64,000 nucleotides of DNA. Origin: Microcebus murinus. Its lineage: Eukaryota > Chordata > Mammalia > Primates > Cheirogaleidae. Where the stretch lies: NCBI RefSeq assembly GCF_040939455.1, contig NC_134124.1, forward strand, positions 30,765,138-30,829,137, written 5' to 3'. The position numbers and the translations under genes are program-made. Positions 1-12,114 of the stretch are shown here, in pieces. Position 1 is the stretch's first letter. Each line of letters starts with the position of its first letter. The notes below the pieces were generated by a model. The model ran no database searches, was not told the origin of the DNA, and saw only the letters and a list, made by a program, of their open reading frames with translations.

Positions 1-11
1 TGTTGTTGCTT

Positions 12-43
12 GGTTGTTTTTGTTTTGTTTTGTTTTGTTTTAA
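12..43. repeat. (TTTTG)n simple repeat
   Basis: A short T-rich run of TTTTG units at the window edge, of the kind left by an A-rich retroposon tail read on the other strand. The parent element, if any, lies outside the window. Confidence 0.7.
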
Positions 44-589
44 CAAAGTAAGCAGCAAGTTGCAGATCCTTGATACTGAGATTGAGACTCCTTGACTCAT
101 TTGGTCTCTACTGTTGTTATTTATTGTATTCTTTTCTGGCCTCTGCAAAAATAAACAGTAAGTGATACTTCTCCAGTTATGTTATGATTTCAGAATATGA
201 TAAATGTTCCAGTTGGCATGCCACAGGCTCTGGTAGAGCATGGGAGAGGGACTCAGACGTGTGACATGGCAGATGTCTTTTGAACCGTTAGTACCATCAT
301 TGAATAAACAGTCAAAATATCTTAATTATAATTAAGGGAGACAACAGCCCATTTTCTTCCAGAGTTACTCGTTATTTAAAACAAAAAGAAAGGCAAGCCA
401 ACTCTCCAATTAGTTCAAACTTTCCTCCCTTTAATATTCTTTATATTGGTGGTGAGAATAGAGACCAAAACCTGTTCATTTTTTTCTCCATTACTCCATT
501 TCTACTTAAGATAGAAAAAAAAAATCTACCTTATTTTTTTTCCCTAAGAAATATTTGAATGAACAGCCATTAGAATCTTAGCTTCCAGT

Positions 590-1215
590 TTAAATGCTCA
601 TCCAAGGATAACCAGTGTAATCAGCTGAGCTTGCAAAGAATACACAATCATAAAATCATTTAATTAAATTCTGTCAATGCTGTTTGTTTTGGTGCCCATT
701 TGGGTATTAATAACACCGTTGCTGTTTTTAATGCCAAAGGTTTACCACTTAATTATTATCTTTGCTTATTGGAGATGTTAGCATCAATTTGTAAGGCTCT
801 GTAATCACACAGTGTGTCTTGCTCCACCAGATACAACATGCTTTCCAGAACTAGAGGTTCTAACAGCCTGTGCTTGATCTAAAGATGAAGTGGTGGAAAT
901 CAAATGAAAACATTTGTTAAATTGTAAAAATGTAACAGAAAATAAGAGCAGTTATTCAGACTGTGAGTAAATTTGATGGGGTGTGTGAACTGATCACTTT
1001 ATTGCACTCTGTTTATAGCATCCTGCCATTTTCGGAGATGGCAGCCCAATCCTTTTCATTGTCTTAATTAGATTAAGAATGGATTAGAGGAGCCAAATCT
1101 ATTATTAAAAAGGCAATTCGACTGTGTTCCTGAAAACCCCCTTTTGGTTTTTAATTTCTTAAGTTCCACTGATGCAAAATAGCAAATGCCTTCCTTGTAA
1201 TTATGAGCATGTACG
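590..1215. promoter_or_regulatory. Candidate conserved non-coding element, homeodomain-motif rich
   Basis: This interval contains no repeat I recognise. It carries many TAATTA/ATTA homeodomain cores, for example around 660, 750 and 1063-1090. Near 1063 a TAATTAGATTA stretch is followed by a GGATTA (bicoid-type) site. The base texture, unique and AT-rich with little simple sequence, resembles deeply conserved vertebrate enhancers. Function is inferred only, and conservation could not be tested. Confidence 0.3.
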
Positions 1216-2240
1216 CCTTCATTTAAAGGGCTGTAAACGTATTAGGAAAATCAGATCTTCAATTTTCTTCAAAATTATTTCTGAAAAAATAAGGGAAGAA
1301 AGGAAGAAAGGGAGGGAGAGAGGGGATGGAGTGCTACATTTCTTTTTGCTGTGATGAAAAACATGAGGAAACAAACAATGTAATTGTTTTCTTCTCCTTT
1401 TGATTTGTTCAAACATAAAAAGGGCAATGCATACTTATATGAACCGACAATTTTTCCATATACGTTTGTTGTTTCAATTTACTTCCACACCTGAAATAGT
1501 TGAACGTGTAGGTTTCTTATACTTCTGACTTAGATTGCATATTGGTTCTGTGGGAAATCTTCCAGGATGATTATCTGGTTTTGCATTTTGTATATCCATC
1601 TCTCTCATGTGCCTATACAAATGCAACTTTCAGTTTAAAGTTTTGCGTTCTGATCTGCTATAAACATTGTACACGTATTGCTTTAAACTCCAGGTGGAGC
1701 AGAGCTGCTGTGTTGGAAACTGGTGCTTATTTTTTTCCAATAGGTGCCCTAGTTTTAATTTATTATTGTTTTTTCCCCTCTAAACTGTGTCACCTTGAGA
1801 TGCTATATTTTACGTATTTTCTCTACATTTTAAAATTACTATATAGTCAGTCAGGTGATAAAAATTTCATCATTTACATGCACAAATGAGTGCATGTAAA
1901 AACTGGAAAAGTTCAAATAAGGTCTGTGGTTTACTTAATAGTACTATTTACTTAATAGCAAATATTATACCAGTGTTGATTTCCTGGTTTTGATACTGTA
2001 CTATAGTTATGTAAGATGATCTTGGAGAAAAACTGAGTGAAAGCTACCCAAGAACTCTTTGTACTATTTTGTCAACTTAAATTATTTCAAAATAAAAAGT
2101 TTAAAAATTCAATATATAGTTTTAGTCCATTGACTTCTAAATTGCTACCAGAAAATATTGATCCCTACTTGATCTATATTAATTTTGTTTTAATCAGATA
2201 TCACCAGCCTTTTGAAGCCTCATAATTCTCTTCTTCTAAC
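1216..2240. other. Unique AT-rich intergenic DNA, no gene seen
   Basis: No repeat family, exon-like reading frame or RNA gene is recognisable. A purine-rich patch (1295-1330) and a short local duplication of 'tttacttaatag' (near 1930-1958) are the only structures. A 115-codon frame at 1542-1889 has no domain and no supporting signals. Confidence 0.5.
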
Positions 2241-2515
2241 TCTGGCTTTGTTGCATTTTCTACCCACTCAATTCTAGTGCCCGTTATTGTAGGGTTCATA
2301 TTTGAATGCTCTTTGTATCCACAGAGCCCAACATTGTGCTCTGGACATAGTTTTTCTGGCAGTGCATTTAACTGTTAAATATTTAAATTGAAATATTTAG
2401 TCATGGAAGGATGGCTAAGTGAGTAAAGAACCACTATACTAGCACAATGCTTGCTGCACAGTAAACTTTCTGTACATATTCTGAATGAAGGAATAAGTTA
2501 ATTAATCAATTTTGT
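2241..2515 (+). repeat. Possible degraded L2 3' end
   Basis: Two phrases recall the L2 terminal region: a 'tatccacagagcccaacattg' type segment, and further on 'caatgcttgctgcacagtaa' followed by 'gaatgaaggaa'. They match the usual 'cagtgcctggcacatagtag...gaatgaatga' ending. Divergence is high, so this is tentative. Confidence 0.3.
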
Positions 2516-2760
2516 TCACATGTGAATTTCATACCTTAGCAAGATAGGACCCAGTGACTGCTGAGCCATCTGTTCTCTTGAGCACGATGTGATGGACTGG
2601 GATTCTGAGATTGCTCATTAATTGTCATCGCTTCAGTGTGGTTCCGTGCTTGGATTGGAGGTCTTGAGGTGATACCTAATTTAGGAAGACTATGACAAAA
2701 TTTATCACTAATTACCTGCCCCTCAAATGGGAATCAATGCCATCAGCAGCATTCAATGGT

Positions 2761-2970
2761 GATAATAATGGTTATCATTTATCAAGTGATTAGTATTCTA
2801 AGCATTTTACCTGTTTCCCTCACTTTAATTTTACTCCGTTGCTAGCTTAAAGTTTAGAAAAAAAAAGTATGTCCAGGGTCACCTGAAGTTGGCTTGTGAG
2901 TGGCAGAACAGGACTCGAACCCAGGAAGCCTGGCTCCAGGGCATATGCTCTTAACTATCACCTACAGGGT
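2761..2970 (-). repeat. MIR SINE
   Basis: Read on the plus strand this is the reverse complement of MIR. It starts with the conserved core ('taatggttatcatttatcaa'). It ends in the tRNA-related head, where 'gactcgaacccagg' is the inverted B-box and 'gctcttaactatc' the inverted A-box region. The middle is diverged. Confidence 0.8.
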
Positions 2971-3041
2971 CTCCCCTCCATGCGTGTGTGTCCTTATCCT
3001 CTTCAATGGTGAGTGGTTGTATTAGATGTATTAGAACACTG

Positions 3042-3180
3042 GAGATGTATTAGAACTCTCTTGGGGACCTTTTCCTGGACCCACTCCCAGTTACACTTAT
3101 TTATTTACTTTGTCTGGGGCTGGGCATTTTGTTAAACTTCCGAGGTGATTGTAATGTGCAGCCACGGTGAGCATCACTCG
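3042..3180. mobile_element. MER5-like hAT-Charlie non-autonomous element
   Basis: The text follows the MER5 pattern: a 'cctggacccactcccag' segment, then 'tctggggctgggcatttt', then 'ggtgattgtaatgtgcagcca', and a degraded end. The family moves through hAT transposase supplied in trans. This copy is old, and no 8-bp target duplication is clear. Confidence 0.55.
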
Positions 3181-3195
3181 CTTAGCTGAATGTCA

Positions 3196-4091
3196 GAACT
3201 CCTTCAACGTCCGTGAATAGTGGACGCTACTTATTGTACTTCTAAGTTCATTAAGTCCATGCACAGCTACAGCAAAACAGAGTGGTTGTCCCAGCCATTT
3301 GGAGAGATGGAGCTGGGAGCCCACTCACCTTCTCTGCAATAAATCTCCCCACATGTTGTTAAGCAACCTGCTTTTTATGTTCTCAGCTAGAGGGTTTCCA
3401 TCTCTGCCCTGCACCATCTGTCATGGATGTTCATTTTAATAGCATTTTACCTGTATAAAGGTGTCTACCCCCCCACATTCCAAGAAGAAGAGGATCTATA
3501 CCAGAAATCCTAAAAATTACCCAAGGGGTTTATTGAGGCAGTTCAGGTAAATGAGTGAAGAAAACAGATCACCAAGTAGTGAACACCCCCTTTTGTAAAA
3601 GACAATTGGGATGGTTGTCACTAGGGCACACTGAAAAGTGTATGTCCCATTACAAGGGTCACTCACTACTCACATCCCATAAGGTAGACACATAGAAATA
3701 CCGCCCAGTATGCTAGATCTTCCAGTTTCTCGGGAGACTACAGAAATCTAAGTTTTTGTTTGTTTTGCTTGGTTTTGTTTTGTTTTTCTATTGTGAAATG
3801 ACTTGACAGATAGTCCCATCTGTTTTCTTTTCTGCACTGTACAGGTCAATATTGTGTCACCAGTGACAATGTGGAAGGAATGTACACAGCTCAGAGAAAG
3901 TAGCACCTTTATGTAAATACTTTTTTTTTTTTTTTTTGCATTTTTAAGTAAATTCTTGATCCTTTCTCACTAACTACCAAGTATGACAGGCCCCAATCTT
4001 TGTCAGAGACTGGCATTCTGGCTTTAGACAAGGCAAAGAATTTAGTGAACCCTGTTTCCTCTCCTGTGAAATTGAACCTAGAGGAGGGCAT
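3196..4091. other. Unclassified intergenic DNA with a T/G-rich simple patch
   Basis: No gene or confident repeat was seen. A TTTTG-like patch at about 3750-3790 and a T-run at 3924-3938 are the only low-complexity features. Part of this stretch may be diverged repeat that I cannot classify. Confidence 0.4.
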
Positions 4092-4342
4092 TGTAGAATT
4101 AGAGGGTTTGTTAAAGGCATGATCTCTGAAGTTAGGACTGGTATGGATTGGATGGGATCCTGGTGCTGCTACTTACCAGCTCTGTGAATTTTAATAAGTT
4201 ATTTAGCACTGAGCCTACATGCCCACGTCTGTAAAATGGAGACATTAAGATAACTGACTCTCATGGTTGTCCTGAGTATTAAAATAAATTGTGCATGCAA
4301 AGTGCTTAGACCTGGTAAAGCACCAGTTCTACTAATAATAAA
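4092..4342 (+). repeat. MIR SINE
   Basis: Nearly full-length MIR in sense orientation. A tRNA-like head ('gttaaaggcatgatctctg') is followed by 'cttaccagctctgtgaat', the core 'gtctgtaaaatggagaca', and the tail 'aaagtgcttagacctggtaa'. Confidence 0.8.
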
Positions 4343-4659
4343 AGGTATATTTAATGACAGCAATGTTTTCAATAGCCTAAAATCAGCCAAACCATTGCCC
4401 GAGACTTTGTCCCATTGCTCTGGTTGGCCCTGAGCGTTGTGTTGGATAAACATGCTCACTCCGATTTTGCCAGTCCTTTTATTGCTACTTCAAGACCTTT
4501 CCCTGTTAGTCCTTTTCTGAAATTAGTAGGACTGACAGCTCCATGGTGAGGGACAAAATCCAAGTTTTCTAACTCCTTTCTACCCCCCACTAATAGAGCC
4601 CATACTGATCTGGAGGTTATGCCTGTAGAACCAGAGGAAATATCTCCTTGGGATGATTA

Positions 4660-5120
4660 GAAGCAAAGTGTGATTAATAATGAATATATGTATGTATTTT
4701 AAGAGTAGGGTTGTGTTAAAATGTGAAGAGTCAATAAATGCCTGTTAACCTTGTCAGAGGTCAATAGTCGGCCGGGTGGTTGGTTCTGCAGCCTGAGCAT
4801 CTGCAGTCTAATTCAGACCTGCCCTTGGATCTGACAATGGTACATGCAATTAGGAAAATGTCTCTGTAATAATGGTAATCGGTGTAAACCAAGAGGACAG
4901 GGCACAGCTGTGGGGAGCATTTGGAGAGAGGAATCAGAACAATTCATGCACTCCTGAGAAAGCAAGCCTCAAGCTATCCTTTTTCAGTATAAGTCTGCAG
5001 TAGCTTTCAATTCCCTCTTGAAAAGTTGACTGAAAAGCATTTTAAAAATAAGTGTAGGACTCTTAAGTCAAAAACTGTTCATGGTCCTCTTTCTTTCCTC
5101 CCAACTCATGAATGGGTTGG
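4660..5120. promoter_or_regulatory. Candidate conserved non-coding element
   Basis: Repeat-free DNA containing 'gtgattaataatgaat', a CAATTAG core near 4847, several AGGTCA/GGTCA-like words (near 4757) and TAAT cores. The sequence looks unique and is flanked by old repeats. An enhancer role is inference only. Confidence 0.25.
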
Positions 5121-5569
5121 GATTATGGATCTTCCTTTTTCATAACGCCACTATGGATTTAAATATCTAACTCAAACTCTATTGGATAAAACTTTGCTCT
5201 TTGGCTGTTATTTTTTTTTTCCCCTCAAGAAGTGAGCTCAAAATGTGCTATAGAAAATCTGTCTCTTGAGAACATATATCAATTCAGCTTTGTGCCACTT
5301 GAAATGTTGATATTTGTAAATGAGAGAGCTCCCGTGCTAGACTTACAGCCCTCCTCTCCTTTTTCAGTTCTTAAGAGAAGCAATCTTCAGAGAAGAAACG
5401 TTTTTTACTCATCTTTGATTTTGAAAGAGATTTAGAGGTCTGGGCCACCTTCATGTCCCAGGTTATTTTTTAGTCTTCCCGTTGTTCACTTTCTCTAACC
5501 CCTAAGTAACAGACAAGAGTTCCCTGGCTTCTCCCCATAAAAAAGATAATGCCTCAATTCACAACCAGC

Positions 5570-5685
5570 TCTGAATAATTAATGATGATAATGATGTGAG
5601 AATGTTTCACATTTATGACTGTTTTAGTTTTCCCTTTTACATCCATTTTTCTTTTTGATCCTAATTCCAACCTAAGACGGAAGAA
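5570..5685 (-). repeat. Possible MIR-type fragment
   Basis: A 'taatgatgataatgatgtga' start and a 'ccttttacatcc...gatcctaattcc' middle follow the antisense MIR/MIR3 layout, but the match is weak and the head is missing. Confidence 0.35.
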
Positions 5686-5699
5686 GAAAGACAGGATGG

Positions 5700-6180
5700 A
5701 AAAGACTTTGGACGTTTATTTATCCTTTGATTTACTCATCCATTCAACAAATTTTTAAGAAGTAATTATGTGTGCTAGACATTGTTCTAGGAGCAAAGTC
5801 TACAGCATGGAAGAGACAAGGTCTCAATGCATTTTATTGGGAGGACCAGGCAATAATTACACAAATGAATGAATAAGATCATTTCAGATAATGATACTTG
5901 CTGTGAAGAAAATAAAATAGGATGTCTTTGGAGAGAATCTACCATTGTTGGTTTACATTGGGTTGTCAGAGAAAGCCATGCAGGGGTGAGGACATTTGAA
6001 CTGCAATCTAAGTGATTTCAGAAAAGCCATGGTTGAGGTCTTGGGAAAACAAGTCAAATTCAAAACTCCCCAAGTGAGAAGACTGGTGGAGTGGGAAGAA
6101 TGGTGGGAGATACAGGGAAAGGTAAGCAGGGGCCAGGTCATTTGGGACCTTCTACGTCATGGCAAGGATATTAAATGAGC
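5700..6180. repeat. Old L1-type (L1ME/L1M-like) 3'-UTR fragment
   Basis: It contains the ordered phrases of a common mammalian 3'-UTR unit: 'ccattcaacaaatttttaag', 'gctagacattgttctaggag', 'gagaaagccatgcagg', 'gacatttgaactgcaatct', then 'ggggccaggtcatttgggac'. No coding sequence is attached. The subfamily name is uncertain. Confidence 0.6.
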
Positions 6181-6251
6181 CATTACTTCATTGTGGGATA
6201 CCTAACATAGGTATGCAATTAGCAAACACGTTTAATATAGACTGAGCTGGA

Positions 6252-6419
6252 GTGTTTCAAATTGTGGTCGTGGCCCACATGCATCAAAGTCATCTAGGGG
6301 TGCTTATTTCAAATGACAATTTTGGGGACCCCACTGCATGCTTATGAATTCAGAATTTCTGAGGGTGGAGCTGTTAATCCGCATTTTCGACAAACTCTTA
6401 GGCGCAATTTGAGAATTGG
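6252..6419. mobile_element. MER5-like hAT element (opposite orientation to 3042-3180)
   Basis: The stretch follows 'gtggtcgtggcccacatgca', 'tcaaagtcatctaggg', 'gaattcagaatttctgaggg' and ends near 'tttgagaattgg'. That is the reverse-complement layout of MER5A. Both termini are degraded. Confidence 0.55.
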
Positions 6420-7620
6420 CCGCATTTTCACTTCTCTTAAGAAGCTCCTACTATACTGTAAAAATCTCTAAGGCCAAAATGGTTAGGCTGAGGGGAGTGC
6501 ATATTTAATGAGAATCTCCTGCTGACAGCTGCATGTGTTTACACTATTTTATATACTGGATCTTAATAAGATTACATAAGTGTCTCCATTTTTCACATGT
6601 TTGCAATTTATCTTTATTAATTCAAGCAAAATGAGTGAAATTGGGAAATTAATTATCTTTCCACTTTTGTAGTATTTGGTTTATTTGATTTTATTATCAA
6701 AAAGTAAACAGAAGCTTGGCTGAGGGAGACATGTGTTGAGAAATAACCCTCTGGGCTGTTCGTACGAGCAAACCTCTGAAATCTGAGAGCTCAGGACTAG
6801 AACATTCCACATATAAGTATGCCATGCTTTCAACACCTATATTTGCCTTAATGAACTAATTATTTTTAAAAGGAGAAGAATTCGATAAAACAATGACTTG
6901 AGCTTCAGAGTAAACTTCTACCTCTGGGCACATGCTATCCAAATATCAGCAAAGATTTAGGTTCCTCTTCTCTCCCCTGTTCGGTTTTTAGAAAGACATC
7001 AGAGGAAAAGATCCAGCGTTAGTCATACCACAAGGTTCAAATGTGAGTGTTGTTCCCATTCCGAGTACATTGTGTTTTTAAAAATCCCTCAAACGCTATA
7101 GACATGGAAATTGCTTAAAGTAGTGTTTCCAGGCATGAAAATGACAGATCCTCAGCTGGAAGGAGGGATGTGGCTTAAGAGCTATCTTGCTGTATGTATG
7201 TTCCAATTCAAACAGCCACAGAGGAGGCCAGAAGGATGGGAATTCCTTCCTGTCATCTTCAGAGTTTTCGCTCCGTTTGCTCCTCTCCGATGTTCCCCTG
7301 TCTCGCTGACTTGCCAAAGCTGCATCACGGGTTGTCACCTATTTTCTCTTCCTGCTACCTGTGTCCTAACAAAATATGCAATTGTTTGTTCTTGTGGCAG
7401 GGAAACCAGGAAAAGCAAATGTTTTTTAAGCATTTTTTAAAATATCTCTTATATCTTGTCCTCCTAAAAATAAAATGACACAGTAAGACACTGCATGACA
7501 TGGCAGAAAGGTAAGCTTTCCTTTGGGGACCCCAGCCCAAGAAATGGGGCTGGTATTTTTTTGTTCCAGAGCCAAGTACTTTGAATGTAGATCATTTAAT
7601 AAGGTCCCATCCTCCTCTCC
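6420..7620. other. Unique intergenic DNA, no gene seen
   Basis: No confident repeat or gene. Overlapping frames of 80-109 codons on both strands at 7096-7440 mirror each other and lack any domain or splice context, so I treat them as chance. Confidence 0.45.
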
Positions 7621-7622
7621 CT

Positions 7623-7652
7623 AAAAAAAAAAAAAAAAAAAAAAAGAGAGAC
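7623..7652. repeat. A-rich tract
   Basis: An uninterrupted A-run of roughly 23 bases followed by GAGAGA. It could be an old retroposon tail, but no recognisable element body sits directly upstream. Confidence 0.75.
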
Positions 7653-7654
7653 TA

Positions 7655-9362
7655 CATTTGTTTCACTTTCTGAGTTTTATCTATTTTTTTTTTGTTCTGT
7701 TTTATTCAGTGGCATGATTCCTACAGAAAATTCCTAGGATACAGATAAGTGTATCCCTTTTTCCCAACTTGTCTGGTTTTTCTTTATCATTTCAAAGAAC
7801 ACGTGGATTTGTGTTTTGTTTTGTTTTTTAACATTCTTTCAGATTCACCAGCTCCAGTGACTTTAGCCAGTGCAATTTCACTTTCCTTCTTAACTTTAAG
7901 CTTACCACCAAACCAGACATTTTTACAACGTGGCAGTCTGCAGGCTACCTCCAGGCCAACAGGAGTTTGTTTAGCCAGCACAGTGATTTTGTTTATTATT
8001 ATTATTTATTATATTGTTTATTATTACTGAACTAGAATGCCTTTAGATGAGTGAGCTCCCCACAGTGACCCGATTTGCAAGTCCCTCATACCTGGCAGCT
8101 TCACACACTGGCCTTAGAAGGAATCCTTGCAAGACCAAGTCTTGTTCTGGTCTCCTTTGTAGCATCTTTGTCTTTTCTTTTGCTTGTACAACTGCTAAGT
8201 TTTGGGGAGTGTGCAGGATGCTAGTTGAGCAGCGGATTATTTTGGTTTTGGTTTTGTTTCTTTTTAAAAAAATTTTTCCCATGTATAGTCATATAGAATC
8301 TATCTTCTTTGGGAGATTTCAATAATTATTTAAAAGTTAGGTGGTTTTGATGTTTTCTTTGCCAATATGTACCGTCTAATTTATGTGCTACTTCTTACCC
8401 TCTCAAAGACAAACTTCCTGATATATAACAAGTTACTCATCCAGGTAAAAAGAGTGTTTTGAGCCTCTGATATTTTGACTCTGCCATGTGGGACTTTGGG
8501 ATTCAGGAACTTTTCCTTAACAAGAGCCTGATGGCATTCTTTTAACTTAAAACTTCATAACAAGAAGATTTGCTGGGAATGACAAAATATATTCGGTAAT
8601 ATGCTTACTGTACACTTAGCGAAGTGTGTATGTGCAGATACATAATGTCGAGAGCTATAAACAAGATGCTTCTTGCACTGATACCATTCTGTTTCATTAA
8701 GAAACTATTTACCCTGTTAACTATTTCCACATCCTCTTCTTTCATCACCTAGTTGTGAGTTATTTGCTGATTTTCAGCGTTCTATTCCCTGAGGCCCCGT
8801 TTAGCAAATCACTTCCTTAAATCATGGCTGGTTTATCAAAAAGAGATAACTCTCACATCACCTTTTCACAGTAAATGCAGGTTCAGATTTTCACACTCAT
8901 CTTCATCACCTGTGTTCTAGTCCTAGCAACTGCTGTTCTGAATTTGCTTTTTGGAAAGCGTTTTCAAAGCTAGGACTAAGATGATTTTGCCTACTGCCTA
9001 CAGCAACTGCCTGTTATTATCAATAAGTTGAATTCCATATGCAATGAGGTGACTTTGTAAAATACAAGACCATTTCGTGGTTGCAGTCATCCCTACTATT
9101 CAGATGTATTTTTTGTCCACATTTACCATAATTATTTTATTATCACAGACCATGTAACTGAAGCCATTCAAAATGTTATTGCTATTATTTAACTATTACC
9201 TACTGAGTTTTTTAGGGACTATACTTACAACAATGTTTATGAATTATGAAATATTTACTGATGTGTATGTGATTATTTTTATATGTCTGTGTGTCCCAGA
9301 TAAGGAATAAACAAAGGCAGAGGTAAAGCAACTATAAGTTAGATAAGGAAAGTCGTCTCGGG
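7655..9362. other. Unique intergenic DNA with short TTA-rich patch
   Basis: Mostly repeat-free. A (TTA)n-like patch lies at 7992-8028. The stretch 8560-9080 looks unique and slightly enhancer-like but has no decisive motif. No coding signal was seen. Confidence 0.4.
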
Positions 9363-9920
9363 TGTATCAGTTATCTATTGCTGTGTAACAAATTACTCCG
9401 AAACTTGCTGGTTTTGGAGTAACATGAACATTTAATAATGCCCACAATTTTTATGGATCGGAAATTTGGGAGTGGATTAATTAGGCAGCGCCGGTACAAG
9501 ACCTCTCATGAGGTTGCAGTCAAAATGTCTGCCCAACTGTGGTCATCTCAAGTCTTAATTGGGGAAAAATGATCTTTTTCCTGAATAGCTAAATTATACC
9601 AGCTGGCAAATTGGTGCTGGCTGGCTGTTGGTGAGAATCCTAAGATTTTCCCTGCTGGAATTCTTCCACAAGTTGCTCGAGTGTCTTCGTGACACGACAG
9701 CTTGCATCCCCTCAAAGCAGGAGAGTCGAGAGAGGAATAAGGAATCTCTACTGTGACCCAGCCTTGGGACCCATTGTTAAGACCCACAGTTATTTCTGCT
9801 ATGATCTGCTGATCAGAAGTGAGTCACTGAGTCTATCTCACATTAAAGGAGAGAAAGGTTAGGCTCTGTTGGGAAGGAGAAGTGTCAAAGAATTTGTGAG
9901 CATATTCTAAAACTACCACA
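9363..9920. mobile_element. Solo LTR, ERVL-type (LTR33-like)
   Basis: The copy begins with 'tgtatcagttatctattgct' and 'gtgtaacaaattactccgaa' and ends with 'gtgtcaaagaatttgtgagc' and 'aactaccaca', giving the TG...CA ends expected of an LTR. It is about 558 bp long. No internal retroviral sequence flanks it, so it is a solo LTR. No 5-bp target duplication is evident. The subfamily name is from memory and uncertain. Confidence 0.55.
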
Positions 9921-10248
9921 CCAAACTTCTGTAATTGTTAACTTGTATAATACCCATATATTCCCTGAGTTGAGGTCGCTTGTCAATATTTGTCTTTGCC
10001 GTTCTCAAAATGTGATCTGAAGGCCACCGTGGAAGGTAGGGTTCTTCAGGTACCCAGAATCGTCTCAGGTTAGACAATGTTACATGGGCTTACATGCTGT
10101 GTGTTTCTTTCATGGCTTCAAAGATTGGTTAATATATGTAATAACACTGACACCACTGGTTGCTGTCCCACATAAAGCAATTCCAGTCTTCCCTATTCAT
10201 TTGGTTAAGTGGCCATTTTTAAAAGAGAAAACAGATGCATGACTAGGT

Positions 10249-10447
10249 CAGTGGCGTATAAACATGAATTCTGCATATAATTCACCCGAAGCTTTTTAAA
10301 AACAAAGATTCCTGGGCACCAGCCCAGATTTACTAAATCATAAGCTCTAGGGAATGGAGCCCTGGGGATTGTTTTGTTTTTTGTTTTTTTTTTAAAGCTT
10401 CAGTTGATTCTGATATAGCCAGTTAGGACAGTATTTTGGAACCACTG
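10249..10447. mobile_element. MER5-like hAT-Charlie element
   Basis: Starts 'cagtggcgtataaacatg', contains 'aaagattcctgggcaccagc' and 'cagttgattctgatatagcc', and ends 'ggaaccactg', giving degraded CAGTGG...CCACTG inverted ends. A T/G-rich patch (10374-10394) has expanded inside it. Confidence 0.6.
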
Positions 10448-10699
10448 CCATACACAACTAAATCTCTCTACCAACTAAAATCATTTGAAAAGGACGACAT
10501 CCTGCAAAAGGGAAATCATTGGCGCTCTCATGATAATCAACCTCATTTTGCTTTCTGAAAAGCCTCCGTCTGGGTTTCCAGGCACTTTCCCCACTCCAGC
10601 CCCTTGATGGACAAGGACTGTCTGGTTCTGTCACTGCATCCCCAAAGGCAGTCACACTAGGGGCCACCACAGTGGTGAGGGCATTGGCCCAGAAATGCA

Positions 10700-11350
10700 T
10701 TGTTCACGCCTTCCCGAAGACAATGACTCTCTTTCTGATTAGAGTTGTCCTCCTTTTACCCAAAGGCTTTCCATGCAACCGAGAGAGCATAACAGTGACA
10801 TGAGGGCTTGGAAAGGAAATGTCTTCATCGATTTTTATTTCATGAATTGGAGCCTCTATAAAAATGGCACAGACTTGTTTTACAGTGTCAATTTGTGGAA
10901 TAGAGGGGAGGACTGTTAAAACCCATCCATTTTCCCAAAGTTTAAACCACCCTAATGAATTAATCCATAGATAATGGATTGAATTCAGTGCAATTACCCT
11001 AGTAAGTAAGGCTTGTTAAAAAGAGATAAGGCAACACACTAAAGAAAACAGCAATTTCAGCTATTAACTGGATTTCATCTGGGCTCTGATAATTCAGTAT
11101 ATGAGTTCCCTTTGAAAAGAGAGAATGTGAGGTCCTATTATCAGTGTAGCTACCAGATGCTGGAGTTCACCTGTTGATATTACACTGCAGAAAAAGACAA
11201 TAAAACAATAATTCTGACACGATTTTTCCAACAACCTCAAGGTATTTATGATGTATATTTGACATTCCCCAGTAAATCTTTACACATTAAAGCTTTGATT
11301 CCCTAAGACAGCAAGCTCATCTTTGTTTCAACTTTACTCTGTATAAATGT
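10700..11350. promoter_or_regulatory. Candidate conserved non-coding element with paired TAATCC sites
   Basis: Repeat-free. It contains an inverted pair of bicoid-type homeodomain sites (AATTAATCCAT at 10958-10968 and ATGGATTGAATT at 10974-10985) and further ATTA cores. GATAAG occurs near 11025. Unique texture and motif density suggest an enhancer. This is inferred, not shown. Confidence 0.35.
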
Positions 11351-11589
11351 ATCTCAGTTACATATAAAGAGGTCTACTTTATTTTGAATGAACTGCTAAT
11401 GAGAAAATTTCTAGTTATCACACAAAATAAGTAGGATCACAAGAATGTCCTGTATGTGTAAATAACTTTGCAGAGGAAAAGAAGTGCTTTAGCAATCACT
11501 CTGTGCATATCAAATCTCTGTGCCCAGGCATTAGATGTTTAACACACAGCCCTAGGGCTCAGAATGCTGCCAACTTGGAACTTGATTTC

Positions 11590-11960
11590 TAGAAGCTCAC
11601 CTGCGTTTGTCTTCTAGTTCTTATTCCTACCACTGTATTCAGGTCTTTGTCCCTCTTGTTTTTTGTTTGTTTTCTTCAGAAAGCTCCTAAGTGACTTCTC
11701 TTCTGTCTTGCATATTCCTGCTCTTTGGATTGTATCCAAAGATGGTACTGTCATCTTCTCCCTGCCCTATTCAAAAATCTACAGTCATTTCAATTACTTA
11801 TAGGTGGGACCCAAAGGCCCCAGCTTAACATTTTAGGCTCTCACTGGTCTAATTTTCTTCACATTTTCATTGGCTTTTATTATCTTCCTGCATGGTATTA
11901 TCCCTTGGATGTTCCTTCTTCCTTGTTCACGATCTGAGATTTCTAGTACTATGATAGAGG
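11590..11960 (+). repeat. L2 LINE 3' portion (degraded)
   Basis: Pyrimidine-rich text follows the L2 body order: 'ttgcatattcctgctctttg', then a 'tacagtcatttcaattactt' and 'ggacccaaaggccccagctt' style region, then 'cttccttgttcacgatctga'. No reading frame survives. Confidence 0.4.
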
Positions 11961-12114
11961 CCCACCTCCCAAAACTACACCGTAGGTCCCCGTCAATTCC
12001 TCTTCCTTTCTAAAACATTCTTCTCTTTTCATACCCATTAATCCCCACCACCTAGGAGTGTCTATGGCAGTGGGAAGCAGAGTATAAGGTGTAAGTATAT
12101 AGTAGGGCAGAATA

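Noticed and set aside
3023..3055. Short tandem duplication of agatgtattagaac
   Set aside because: A single local slippage or duplication event with no sign of function.
7096..7440. Overlapping frames on both strands suggesting an exon
   Set aside because: Open frames mirror each other, without domain or conserved splice sites that I could see.
9363..9920. Possible endogenous retrovirus with genes
   Set aside because: Only a solo LTR is present. No gag, pol or env-like frame adjoins it.
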